Part shown: piece by piece, positions 1 to 7,779 of the stretch
Layout: each line of letters begins with the position of its first letter
Position numbering within the stretch: the first letter of the stretch is position 1
Assembly (NCBI GenBank): GCA_946613705.1
Contig: CAMOFU010000037.1
Location: 1-13,108, forward strand
Source: an uncultured Clostridia bacterium
GTDB taxonomy: Bacteria; Bacillota; Clostridia; Oscillospirales; Ruminococcaceae
DNA length: 13,108 bases
Direction: 5' to 3'
Notes under the pieces: model-generated
Told to the model about the DNA's origin: nothing
The model's input: the letters and a program-made list of their open reading frames with translations, nothing else
Databases searched by the model: none
Position numbers and translations under genes: made by a program

Positions 1-3000
1 AGCCCGAGGAGCAGGAGGAAGCAGTTACGGCTTCCGCTGTAAAGTTTGCGTCCAGCGGCAAGTACACCACCACGATCAAGGCTAATTCGGCAGATGTTGA
101 CCTCTCTGGTCTTACCGCCGACAACGTGGAAGTTACTTATATCGGCCTCGAACCCGGCACCGTTCTTGCCGCTTCCGAGGAAGATGAAGAGTCCTCTGAG
201 GCCGCAGGGGACATTTTCGGCACCTATGTGGACGGCGAGCGCACAGCCAAGCTCGATTCCGTCACAAAGAAGGACGACGGCAGCTGGGAGATCAGCTTCA
301 CCGACGAGAACGCCGTGAAGTACGGCACCGCGGAGTACAGCATCAAGATGAAGGACGTCAAGGCGACAGCCTACGTTGATGTTGAGTTCCCCGAAATGAC
401 CCTTACCCCCGACATCTCCGAGGTAGCTCCCTCCGCCACCGAGGTAAAGGTGACACTTACCCTTGACGGCGGCGAGTATGCCGATAACGTCACCACGGAT
501 ATGATCTCACTGGCTAACGCCTTCTATGCTATGGACATCGAGAGCGTTTCCGCTTCGGGAAAGAACCTCACCGTTCTGCTCAAAGGCGATATCACCACCA
601 ACGACTCTCAGGGCGCATACCTGTTCGGTACCGTTATCGTAGCCCCCGAGGCTGTTAAGGATAACGCCAGAGAGCTGAGAGCCAATGTAACTCTGCTCGA
701 CAACAACACCTTCTTCGTTGCTTCCACCCTTAAATTTGAGGGCGGCAAGGCTACCGTAGATCTCAGATCCGGCGGCAGCGTTGACTTCGACAAGCTCACC
801 AAGGACAACATCAAGATCGACGGCGTCACCGTTGAGAAGGTCGAGAAGAAGGACGACTATACCGCATCCGTCACACTGTCCGTCAAGGACGCCAAGACCG
901 GAAGCGACATCGTTAGAGCACTCAGCGGCAAGGAGGCCGACTTTAACGGCTTCAAGACCCCCCTCACGATCTCTCCCGTTTCCTTCTACCCCGTACTGGA
1001 CTTCTGCGAGGCAGGCGGCAGCAACCTCAGGATCGGTCTTATCCTCTATGCCTTCGGCGGCACCTTCAGCAGCGATCTCAGCGCCGATACTTTCACCTTC
1101 GGCAGCGATCTTGAAGGAGCCAAATTCGAGTCCGTGAAGGTAAATGAAAACGGCACCAACGCAGAACTGGTAATTTCAGTTCCCGCTGGGGAGCAGACCA
1201 CCGAAGACTTCTCCTTCTACGGCGATCTCACCATAGCCGAGGGCGCTATGACAACAGCCTGGGGCGAAAAGTCCGACGAGGCGCTGTCCTACAGCCGTGA
1301 TTATTCTAACGAGTCTATGGGAAAAGACGCGGGCGATGTGGCGAAATGGCTGAAGACCACGCTCATGTGGGATGAGAACAACCCCCATATACTACTCAAT
1401 CAGGAAACGCTTAAAGCTATCCAGGACTGGACAAAGGGAAAGAACACCTGGTACGGCTCTGTATTATGGATGGGCGGCAATATAGGAAGTCTTGTATCGT
1501 TTTTCCAGGGCTGCATAGGTTTCCTTGAATTCATCGGCGCGAAGAAGTCCGATCAGCAGAAACTGATGGATGAGCTCCACGATATCAAGGATATGATAAG
1601 AGACCTGGATGCCAAGCTGGAAAAGGTAAGATCTACCCTCAACGAGATGCAGATGGAGCTTTATAAGAACAGCCTTGAGCCCTTCGATACTCTCCGCAGC
1701 GAGTTCATCACTGCCACAGAAGCGGTACAAAGCGCCCTTGGCCGCGGCGTAAATGACCTTAAAGCAATGGGCATCACTCTTCCCGATAATGCTACGGTAG
1801 ATCAGATCAGCGTTTACAACAATCAGCTGATGACCTATATCTACAAGCGAGCTGGGGAGAACAACGGACAGAACCCCTACTACGGCAGCTTCAAGAAGAA
1901 CTATGAGAAGATGGTGGACAGCTTCGATAAACTGTACGACGTATGGCTCAAACCCTCCACCATGCGCAATCCTTTCGTGAGCTACGACAAGCTGTACTCA
2001 ATGATGTACAACTTTGATACCGAGTCCTTCGGAGTACGCGCTCTGATAAGAGAGACCGTCCGCTCTACTATTTCAGATGCCATTCCTCTTATGATGATCC
2101 ACGACAACGTTACCACCGAGATCGATGATTTGGAGGACTCTCACCCCTTCAAGAAGGAATATCAGAAGTTCCTGGAAATGTGCAGCTTCATAGATGACAA
2201 CGCAGTTACCGGTGTTGCTCCCGACGAGCTGGTATTTGACGACAAGGTCACAGAGGTAGCAGAAAAGTACGGTGAGACCTTTATCAGCGACATCATCGTT
2301 GTAGGCTGGGGCAAGCAGAACCAATGTATCAATATGCTCTATAAACAGGGCTATAATATCGTCAATTACGATCTTAACAAGAAGGCAGGCGGAAGGTATA
2401 TCTACCTCGGCTACAAGACCACAAAGAAATACGATGAGGCTATCAAAAGCATAAGGGTATTTGAGGGCAGCAAGTACAAGAAGAATTCCGTAACTGTTGA
2501 CGGCAAGACTTACAAGCTCTGTCCCTATGACGGAGACAAAACGTTCACGGGAGACAAGGGCGAGCTGAACTGCAAGGCCGGCGGAAAAGACCTCTACCTG
2601 TTCTATTCAAAGGAAGAGAACGATGACAAACTGGCGATCTCGGGCCTCGTGGTGAACGAGAACAAAACAAATGCCGTTGACGGAAAGGACCTTAACAAGG
2701 GTGCAGGCGGAGCAGATGTCTTCCTCCACATCTACAAGTCCTTCGGCTCGGGACCCATCTATATCAAGGATCCCGAACTTGTGAGCGGGAAGAATGCTGC
2801 ATATAAAGACGGCGTTTACACTATCGACGGAAAGCGGGAGGCTCTCGATACGGATCTCTGCCCCGCAGAGGGTCACGATCCCCTTAATCTCAGCTATGAG
2901 CGCACCGATGATTACGAAAATTCCGTTAAGGACTTCATCCTTGTTCCCGGAGAGCTGAGAGACAGCGTTAAGAAGGACAATGCCACCTATAAGCCCGTTC

Positions 3001-3785
3001 CCTATTCGTCCTTTAAGGACAGCGATTTCGCCGATGCGAAAGGCAGCCTTAACTACGCCAACGGCGGCACGGAGATACATCTCTATTACACCACCGATGA
3101 GGTGACCGAGAGAGGCGGAGTTTCGGTGATCTACACCGATAACAACGGCACATCATCGGTAAGCGGCAAGAGCGTAAATATGGGCGCACCCAATGCTCCC
3201 GTTACCTATCTCCACCTTGAAAAGATCGACCCCGAGAGCAAGCACCTTGTAAAGAAGGCAGCCGGCGACAACCCCGCTTATCATCCTTACTGTTATGTCC
3301 TTGGCGGAACTGTACGGTACGTCGATTGCACTTTAACATCGAGGAAAAACATGAAGTATTACAAGGGCAAGGCGCTTGGCCTCAGTGTTGAAAGAAACTG
3401 GACCGATGACGAGGTCAGCGATTTTGTAAAACGAATGAACGGCAGGACCTTCGGAAAAGAAATGGAAATGGCAGGTATGAAGATACCCGAACACGCCTGC
3501 GTTTATACTAAGCTTGATAAAGTTGAATTTGTAAGATGCATAAAAGAAGATGATAGTTGGGAGACTGATTACTACAAATTAATAAAGGGTAACTGTTTCG
3601 TTGACACATCGAAGAGCCTTCTGGTCGGTTATGAAGCAGTTAAATCCTTTCAAGATACCTATGATTATTGGTATGTAGATGAACATGTCAAAAATAAAGA
3701 TATGGACGGTTATCTGTATGGAGGAAAATACGGCGCGTCCAAGAAAGGCGCAAACGACCGCTGGGGTGTGCTCACTCTCGACTGA
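1..3785 (+). CDS. Giant surface lipoprotein paralog A (5'-truncated by window): beta-sandwich repeats, helical coiled-coil domain, six beta-prism-like repeats
   Basis: The reading frame is open from base 3 to the stop at 3783-3785, giving 1260 visible residues. The first visible residues (PEEQEEAVTASAVKFAS) align with residues near 63-80 of the next gene, so roughly 63 N-terminal residues (signal peptide, lipid-anchor Cys, linker) lie before the window. Domains by position: repeated beta-rich segments of Ig-like appearance (about 30-1310, e.g. ESVSASGKNLTV); a conserved TWYG followed by a hydrophobic stretch (about 1447-1545); a heptad-rich coiled coil (about 1540-1680) and further helical region to about 2210; six LN-x2-AGG-x2-IYL-like units (2370-3215); and a tail to 3785. 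The base composition of the tail is AT-richer than the rest. The function is unknown: a lipid-anchored adhesin or membrane-active protein is my inference. It is a tandem paralog of the next gene, 80 nt downstream, and may be co-transcribed with it. Confidence 0.9.
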   Translation, partial: PEEQEEAVTASAVKFASSGKYTTTIKANSADVDLSGLTADNVEVTYIGLEPGTVLAASEEDEESSEAAGDIFGTYVDGERTAKLDSVTKKDDGSWEISFTDENAVKYGTAEYSIKMKDVKATAYVDVEFPEMTLTPDISEVAPSATEVKVTLTLDGGEYADNVTTDMISLANAFYAMDIESVSASGKNLTVLLKGDITTNDSQGAYLFGTVIVAPEAVKDNARELRANVTLLDNNTFFVASTLKFEGGKATVDLRSGGSVDFDKLTKDNIKIDGVTVEKVEKKDDYTASVTLSVKDAKTGSDIVRALSGKEADFNGFKTPLTISPVSFYPVLDFCEAGGSNLRIGLILYAFGGTFSSDLSADTFTFGSDLEGAKFESVKVNENGTNAELVISVPAGEQTTEDFSFYGDLTIAEGAMTTAWGEKSDEALSYSRDYSNESMGKDAGDVAKWLKTTLMWDENNPHILLNQETLKAIQDWTKGKNTWYGSVLWMGGNIGSLVSFFQGCIGFLEFIGAKKSDQQKLMDELHDIKDMIRDLDAKLEKVRSTLNEMQMELYKNSLEPFDTLRSEFITATEAVQSALGRGVNDLKAMGITLPDNATVDQISVYNNQLMTYIYKRAGENNGQNPYYGSFKKNYEKMVDSFDKLYDVWLKPSTMRNPFVSYDKLYSMMYNFDTESFGVRALIRETVRSTISDAIPLMMIHDNVTTEIDDLEDSHPFKKEYQKFLEMCSFIDDNAVTGVAPDELVFDDKVTEVAEKYGETFISDIIVVGWGKQNQCINMLYKQGYNIVNYDLNKKAGGRYIYLGYKTTKKYDEAIKSIRVFEGSKYKKNSVTVDGKTYKLCPYDGDKTFTGDKGELNCKAGGKDLYLFYSKEENDDKLAISGLVVNENKTNAVDGKDLNKGAGGADVFLHIYKSFGSGPIYIKDPELVSGKNAAYKDGVYTIDGKREALDTDLCPAEGHDPLNLSYERTDDYENSVKDFILVPGELRDSVKKDNATYKPVPYSSFKDSDFADAKGSLNYANGGTEIHLYYTTDEVTERGGVSVIYTDNNGTSSVSGKSVNMGAPNAPVTYLHLEKIDPESKHLVKKAAGDNPAYHPYCYVLGGTVRYVDCTLTSRKNMKYYKGKALGLSVERNWTDDEVSDFVKRMNGRTFGKEMEMAGMKIPEHACVYTKLDKVEFVRCIKEDDSWETDYYKLIKGNCFVDTSKSLLVGYEAVKSFQDTYDYWYVDEHVKNKDMDGYLYGGKYGASKKGANDRWGVLTLD
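2370..3215 (+). repeat. Six beta-prism-like repeat units (two triplets) within paralog A
   Basis: Protein-level repeat units start at 2370 (DLNKKAGGRYIYLGY), 2562 (ELNCKAGGKDLYLFY), 2688 (DLNKGAGGADVFLH), 2853 (degenerate, DLCPAEGHDPLNLSY), 3045 (SLNYANGGTEIHLYY) and 3171 (SVNMGAPNAPVTYLH). Start-to-start spacings are 64, 42, 55, 64 and 42 residues, so the 64/42 pattern occurs twice. The third unit of each triplet ends in LH. This matches a pair of threefold beta-prism domains of the MABP/Vps62 type, where the same LN-GAGG-IYL motif is known. The assignment to that fold is from memory of the family and was not searched. Confidence 0.75.
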
Positions 3786-3804
3786 TCCTTATTAACACAA
3801 AACA

Positions 3805-3828
3805 GCCGCCGCACTGACCTGCGGCGGC
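3805..3828 (+). terminator. GC-rich intercistronic hairpin between the two paralogs
   Basis: A perfect 8-bp stem (GCCGCCGC with GCGGCGGC) encloses the 8-nt loop ACTGACCT in the 80-nt gap between the giant paralogs. It is preceded by an A-rich tract (ACACAAAACA) but followed by AGATAAACCC, so the U-run of a canonical intrinsic terminator is missing on the + strand. It may be a weak or partial terminator, or a stem that stabilises mRNA ends and lets the two genes be expressed at different levels. Confidence 0.5.
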
Positions 3829-3848
3829 AGATAAACCCAAAAACTAAA

Positions 3849-3857
3849 AAGGAAGGA
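3849..3857 (+). promoter_or_regulatory. Ribosome binding site of paralog B
   Basis: AAGGAAGGA lies 8 nt before the ATG at 3866. It fixes the start of the second giant lipoprotein, whose first residues form a typical lipoprotein signal peptide. No convincing promoter was seen in the 80-nt gap. Confidence 0.75.
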
Positions 3858-3865
3858 CAGATATT

Positions 3866-6800
3866 ATGACGCATAAGCACATTAAAAAAATGCTCGCTAT
3901 GATGCTTGCGGTAGTGCTTACTGTTTCTGCTCTGACAGGCTGCGCCGACGAGGACAGTTCATCCGTAAAGGAAAACGATTCGACAGTATCCTCCGCAGCC
4001 CAGACAGAGAGCAAGCCTGAAACTGATTCCTCTCAGGGCGAAGAGCCCGCTTCCTCCGATGAAGAGGCTCCTAAGATACAGGCTTCTGCTGTGAAGTTCG
4101 CTTCAAGCGGAAAGTACACCACAACGGTCAAGTCCGAGAAGGTCGATCTTTCCGGCATAAGCACCGACAAGACTGAGGTAACGTACATCGCCCTCGACGA
4201 GAACGCATTCTACAATGCTCTCGAAGCGGAAAGCTCCGAGGAGAACGTCAAAGCCGGCAAATATGCTCCCGGCGAGCGCACCGCCAAGGTCGATGAGGTA
4301 AAGAAGAACGATGACGGCAGCTTCGAGATCACCTTCACCGATGAGAATGTTGGAGAGTTCAAGCCCACACAGTACCTTCTGCGCTTCGACGGCATCGACG
4401 ATATGGCAGCGGTGAATGTTGAGTCCGATGAGTTTAATATCACCGCCGACGCTACAAAGATCGACGAGACCACCACCGAGGCCAAAGTCACCCTCACCCT
4501 TGATAACGGCGAGTTCGCCGACGTCACCGAGGCTATGATCTCTACCGAGTGTGCATTCAGAGGAATGAACGTGGAGAGCATTTCCGCTTCCGGCAAGAAC
4601 CTTACAGTTCAGCTGAAGGGAAACATCACGCAGTACGGTGATGAGGGCGCTTACACCTACGGCATCATCAGGCTCAAGCCCGACGCCGTAAAGGACTGCA
4701 CCGATTCGCTGTATGTTATGATCGACATTCAGACAGAATACTGCGGCTTTGACGGCGCAAGCCTCAAATGCGAGGACGGAAAGATAACTGCGGAGCTGAA
4801 ATCCTACGCCGCTGCCGACCTCGACAAGCTCACCAAGGACAATATCAAGATCAAAGGCGTGACAGTTGAAAGCGTCGAGAAGAAGGACGACAACACCGCA
4901 GCAGTCACGATGACAGCCAAGGACGTCAAGGATGTCAACGGCTTTGTCAAGCTGGTTTCGGGCAAGGAGGCCGACTTCGGCGGCTACAAGACAATGATCG
5001 ACCTCGCCGAGGCAAGCTTCTATCCCGTTTTCGACCTCTGTGTTGAGGACGGCGACAACCTGAAAATGACGCTGCTGCTCTACATCTTTAACGGCACCTT
5101 TGACAAGGATATCTCTGCCGAGAGCATCTCCTTCGACGGCGGCCTTGCAGATGCTAAGGTCGAGTCCGTGAAGGCCGAGAGCGACACGACCGTTGAGCTG
5201 GTGCTCACTGTTCCCGCGAACGGTCAGAAGGCGGACGATTTCTCCGTAAGCGGCGACGTTAAGCTCGCAGCGGGCTCCATGACAAGCAAATGGGGCGAAA
5301 AGACCTCCGAAGAGGCAGTCTACAGCCGTGTTTATTCTCAGAACACTTTAGGCAAGGCTTCCGTCGGTTCCGGCGGTGGGTCTATCGACAGCCTCAGCCC
5401 CAAGGCGCTCGGACAGATCCAGGAATGGGTAAGAGGCAAGGAGACCTGGTACGGCAACGCATTCTATTACGGCAACATGGCAGTTTCCGGCTTCTCGGCC
5501 GTCAAGCAGGTGCTGGAGCTGGTGGGAGTTCTCAAATCCGAGCATCAGCAGGTAATGGACGCTCTGAAAGAGATCCAGAACACTCTGAGAGATATGCAGA
5601 ACACCGTTGAAGACATCAGCAAGGATGTCAAGGAGACCAAGAAGGCCGTATTCTCCAGCTCTCTTGAACTGTTCGAGAGAGATGCCTTTGAGCTTTACGA
5701 CGCTCTGATAGGCTACAAGTCGGTAATCACCCGCGCAGGCAAGGATCTCGAAAAGGAGAAAGGTATTACCATTTCGGAGGATGCAACTCCCGAGGAGGCT
5801 CTTGAATATCAGCACAAGATATACGATCTCGTGGAGGAGAAGCTGAATAAGAACAAGCGTGATGCAAATTATGCGAACTTTGACAAGTACTACGACACCA
5901 TAACGAGAACGTTCAGCAGCATCGCAGGCAACTATCTCAGCGGAAACAATACGAACAATCCTCTCGTAAACTATGACAGACTTTACACCTCTATCTATAA
6001 CTTCGACACCCAGGCTTATCTGCCCCGCGTGGCGGTAAGAGAGGTAATGCGCACCAATCTGATCGAGGCTATGACCATCATCACCGCACGCTTTGAGATG
6101 ACAGGCTCCGAGCCCGTGGATGACTGGTCCGACGACTACAAGAAGTTCAAGGATTACTTCGACAAAGCCATGAAGATAATGGATTCCATGGAAGTAACGG
6201 GCATCTCTCCCGATCAGGTATACTTCGACGATAAGGAAATCGAAGTTGAGATCTCCAATTCTCCCGATTATGTGGGCGAGATCAAGGTCTACGCCACCAA
6301 GGACAATTCTGCCAAGAACAAGCTTGCGGAGCTGGGCTACAATGTAGTAAACTACGACCTGAACAAGGGCGCGGGCGGTTACTATATCTACCTTGGCTAT
6401 AAGACCACCAAGGATTACAGCAAGGCTATCAAGAGCATGATAATCCGCGAGGGCAAGGGCAGCAACCAGGATACCTATAAGCACTCGAACGGCCTCAACT
6501 ATAAGATCTGCCCCTACGACGGCGAGAAAAAGTTCAAGGACGAGAAGGGCGCCCTCAACTGCGACGCGGGCGGCAAATGGCTGCGTCTCTATTACTCCAC
6601 CGACGAGCATTCCGATCATACTGCTTATACCGATATCTACGCCAATAACGTAAAGAACGGCTCGGTAAGCACAAGAGACCTTAACGACGATTCGGGCGGA
6701 GACGATATCTATCTCCACGGCTCGTTCCTGCCCAAGCCTTCCAGCTTCGTCAAGGATGTTGCAGTCTTCAAGGCAGATTCCGCAGACAAGCTTCCCAAGG

Positions 6801-7633
6801 GCTATGAAGCTGCCGTTCCGATGAACCTCAACAGCGGCAACAACGGCGATCAGCTCTACATCGCATACAATTTCACCACTAACACCGACGATGCAGTCAA
6901 GAGCCTTATCTTCGATACCGAGAACGACGGCGCAGAGAAGATCGACGTGAACGGCGTTGAGTACACTCTCTGCAAGGGCTCGGGCAGCGACGGAAACGTC
7001 AATGCGGGCAACGAGGGCATCCCGATGTGGCTCTACCAGACCAAGACCCAGCAGGGCGGCAACGAGGGCGCTGTAGCATCCTTCGAGATCAACGGTGTAG
7101 CTTCTGGAGCTGTAAGCGACAAGCAGCTCAACGACGGCGCAGGCGGAGATGTTATTTACCTCCACGCCCTCACCGTGAACCCCAAGGGCAAGACAGTCGT
7201 TAAGAAGAATGTCGGACACGATCCCGCATACTATCCCTTCTGCTATGCACTCGGCACCAAGATCAGAGTCGAGACTGCAAGACAGAACAGACCCATGTAT
7301 CCTCAGTACTGGGATAAGCCTGGCTGGCTTACCTGGAAGGCTCTCCCGAGCAACAGCAGGAACTGGAAGAACACCGAGATCACCGAGTTCTCCACCCGTC
7401 TGGCGGGCAGGACCCTTGAGCAGGAGCTGAAGCTTGCAGGCTTCAATCTCAGGGGCGCAGACAGGCTCGTTACCGAGATCAAGGTAGATTACGGCACGCT
7501 TACCCTTGAAAGCAAATACTGGACGATCCAGCACGTCAAGTGTGCGTATTTCCACAACAATACGTCAAATCACACCTCCAAGACCGAGATCGATCCGGAG
7601 GCTACGACCTGGGCGTATTTCTGGCCTGTATAA
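3866..7633 (+). CDS. Giant surface lipoprotein paralog B: beta-sandwich repeats, helical coiled-coil domain, six beta-prism-like repeats
   Basis: A complete 1255-residue protein. Residues 1-26 form a lipoprotein signal peptide (basic MTHKHIKK, hydrophobic core, lipobox LTGC with Cys26 as the lipidated residue), which predicts anchoring to the outer face of the membrane. Residues 27-72 are an acidic Ser-rich linker. Residues 73-490 hold several beta-rich, Ig-like-looking segments (VESISASGKNLTV, VESVEKKDDNTAAV). A Gly/Ser hinge near 498-506 leads to a helical region: TWYG at 527-530, hydrophobic residues 530-556, then a heptad-type coiled coil at about 557-600 and more helix to about 780. Six LN-containing units start at residues 831, 896, 938, 987, 1044 and 1087. 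The rest is a tail with several aromatic residues, ending TTWAYFWPV. It is homologous over its whole length to the preceding gene. The function is not known; I infer surface binding, possibly membrane insertion. No enzyme motif was recognised. Confidence 0.95.
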   Translation: MTHKHIKKMLAMMLAVVLTVSALTGCADEDSSSVKENDSTVSSAAQTESKPETDSSQGEEPASSDEEAPKIQASAVKFASSGKYTTTVKSEKVDLSGISTDKTEVTYIALDENAFYNALEAESSEENVKAGKYAPGERTAKVDEVKKNDDGSFEITFTDENVGEFKPTQYLLRFDGIDDMAAVNVESDEFNITADATKIDETTTEAKVTLTLDNGEFADVTEAMISTECAFRGMNVESISASGKNLTVQLKGNITQYGDEGAYTYGIIRLKPDAVKDCTDSLYVMIDIQTEYCGFDGASLKCEDGKITAELKSYAAADLDKLTKDNIKIKGVTVESVEKKDDNTAAVTMTAKDVKDVNGFVKLVSGKEADFGGYKTMIDLAEASFYPVFDLCVEDGDNLKMTLLLYIFNGTFDKDISAESISFDGGLADAKVESVKAESDTTVELVLTVPANGQKADDFSVSGDVKLAAGSMTSKWGEKTSEEAVYSRVYSQNTLGKASVGSGGGSIDSLSPKALGQIQEWVRGKETWYGNAFYYGNMAVSGFSAVKQVLELVGVLKSEHQQVMDALKEIQNTLRDMQNTVEDISKDVKETKKAVFSSSLELFERDAFELYDALIGYKSVITRAGKDLEKEKGITISEDATPEEALEYQHKIYDLVEEKLNKNKRDANYANFDKYYDTITRTFSSIAGNYLSGNNTNNPLVNYDRLYTSIYNFDTQAYLPRVAVREVMRTNLIEAMTIITARFEMTGSEPVDDWSDDYKKFKDYFDKAMKIMDSMEVTGISPDQVYFDDKEIEVEISNSPDYVGEIKVYATKDNSAKNKLAELGYNVVNYDLNKGAGGYYIYLGYKTTKDYSKAIKSMIIREGKGSNQDTYKHSNGLNYKICPYDGEKKFKDEKGALNCDAGGKWLRLYYSTDEHSDHTAYTDIYANNVKNGSVSTRDLNDDSGGDDIYLHGSFLPKPSSFVKDVAVFKADSADKLPKGYEAAVPMNLNSGNNGDQLYIAYNFTTNTDDAVKSLIFDTENDGAEKIDVNGVEYTLCKGSGSDGNVNAGNEGIPMWLYQTKTQQGGNEGAVASFEINGVASGAVSDKQLNDGAGGDVIYLHALTVNPKGKTVVKKNVGHDPAYYPFCYALGTKIRVETARQNRPMYPQYWDKPGWLTWKALPSNSRNWKNTEITEFSTRLAGRTLEQELKLAGFNLRGADRLVTEIKVDYGTLTLESKYWTIQHVKCAYFHNNTSNHTSKTEIDPEATTWAYFWPV
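6356..7168 (+). repeat. Six beta-prism-like repeat units (two triplets) within paralog B
   Basis: Units start at residues 831 (DLNKGAGGYYIYLGY), 896 (ALNCDAGGKWLRLYY), 938 (DLNDDSGGDDIYLH), 987 (NLNSGNNGDQLYIAY), 1044 (NVNAGNEGIPMWLY) and 1087 (QLNDGAGGDVIYLH). The spacings are 65, 42, 49, 57 and 43 residues, almost the same as in the preceding paralog. Units 1 and 4 are each followed by a [AI/AV]KS-type strand, and units 3 and 6 end in YLH, so units 1-3 and 4-6 correspond to each other. Confidence 0.8.
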
Positions 7634-7663
7634 GCAGACTGTAAAACACATATTTTCCTGACA

Positions 7664-7703
7664 CACAAAGGGGGGGCGCCGCTCCTCCGGCGTCCCCTTT
7701 GTG
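7664..7703. terminator. Hairpin 1 of the convergent intergenic region
   Basis: The arms CACAAAGGGG and CCCCTTTGTG, plus inner CGCCG/CGGCG, enclose the loop CTCCTC. A GGG-versus-T bulge interrupts the stem within a run of seven G. The hairpin sits 30 nt after the stop of the + strand lipoprotein and before the stop of the convergent protease gene, so it can serve either strand. There is no long U-run outside the stem; the T-rich bases are inside the second arm. Confidence 0.65.
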
Positions 7704-7708
7704 AACAG

Positions 7709-7746
7709 GCAGCACCCCACGGCCTCAGAGGGCCGCGGGGCGCTGC
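7709..7746. terminator. Hairpin 2 of the convergent intergenic region
   Basis: The arms GCAGC/GCTGC, CCCC/GGGG and CGGCC/GGCCG are separated by single-base mismatches and enclose the loop TCAGAG. It starts 5 nt after the first hairpin. It lies 33 nt beyond the stop of the minus-strand protease gene, so it is probably the first structure that polymerase meets on that strand. Confidence 0.6.
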
Positions 7747-7779
7747 GTGTTAAAAATATAAGTATCGGATAACTGATAT

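Noticed and set aside
126..128. GTG at 126 as the start of paralog A
   Set aside because: The frame is open and homologous to the second paralog all the way to base 3, so this is an internal Val codon and the true start is before the window.
2607..3080. A 157-codon minus-strand frame inside paralog A
   Set aside because: Antisense shadow of the repeat region; no start signal or known motif.
5348..7555. A 735-codon open frame on the minus strand inside paralog B
   Set aside because: It lies fully antisense to a gene with clear homology to its neighbour. Its length comes from the GC-rich codon choice of the + strand gene; it has no ribosome binding site that stands out, no signal and no recognisable domain.
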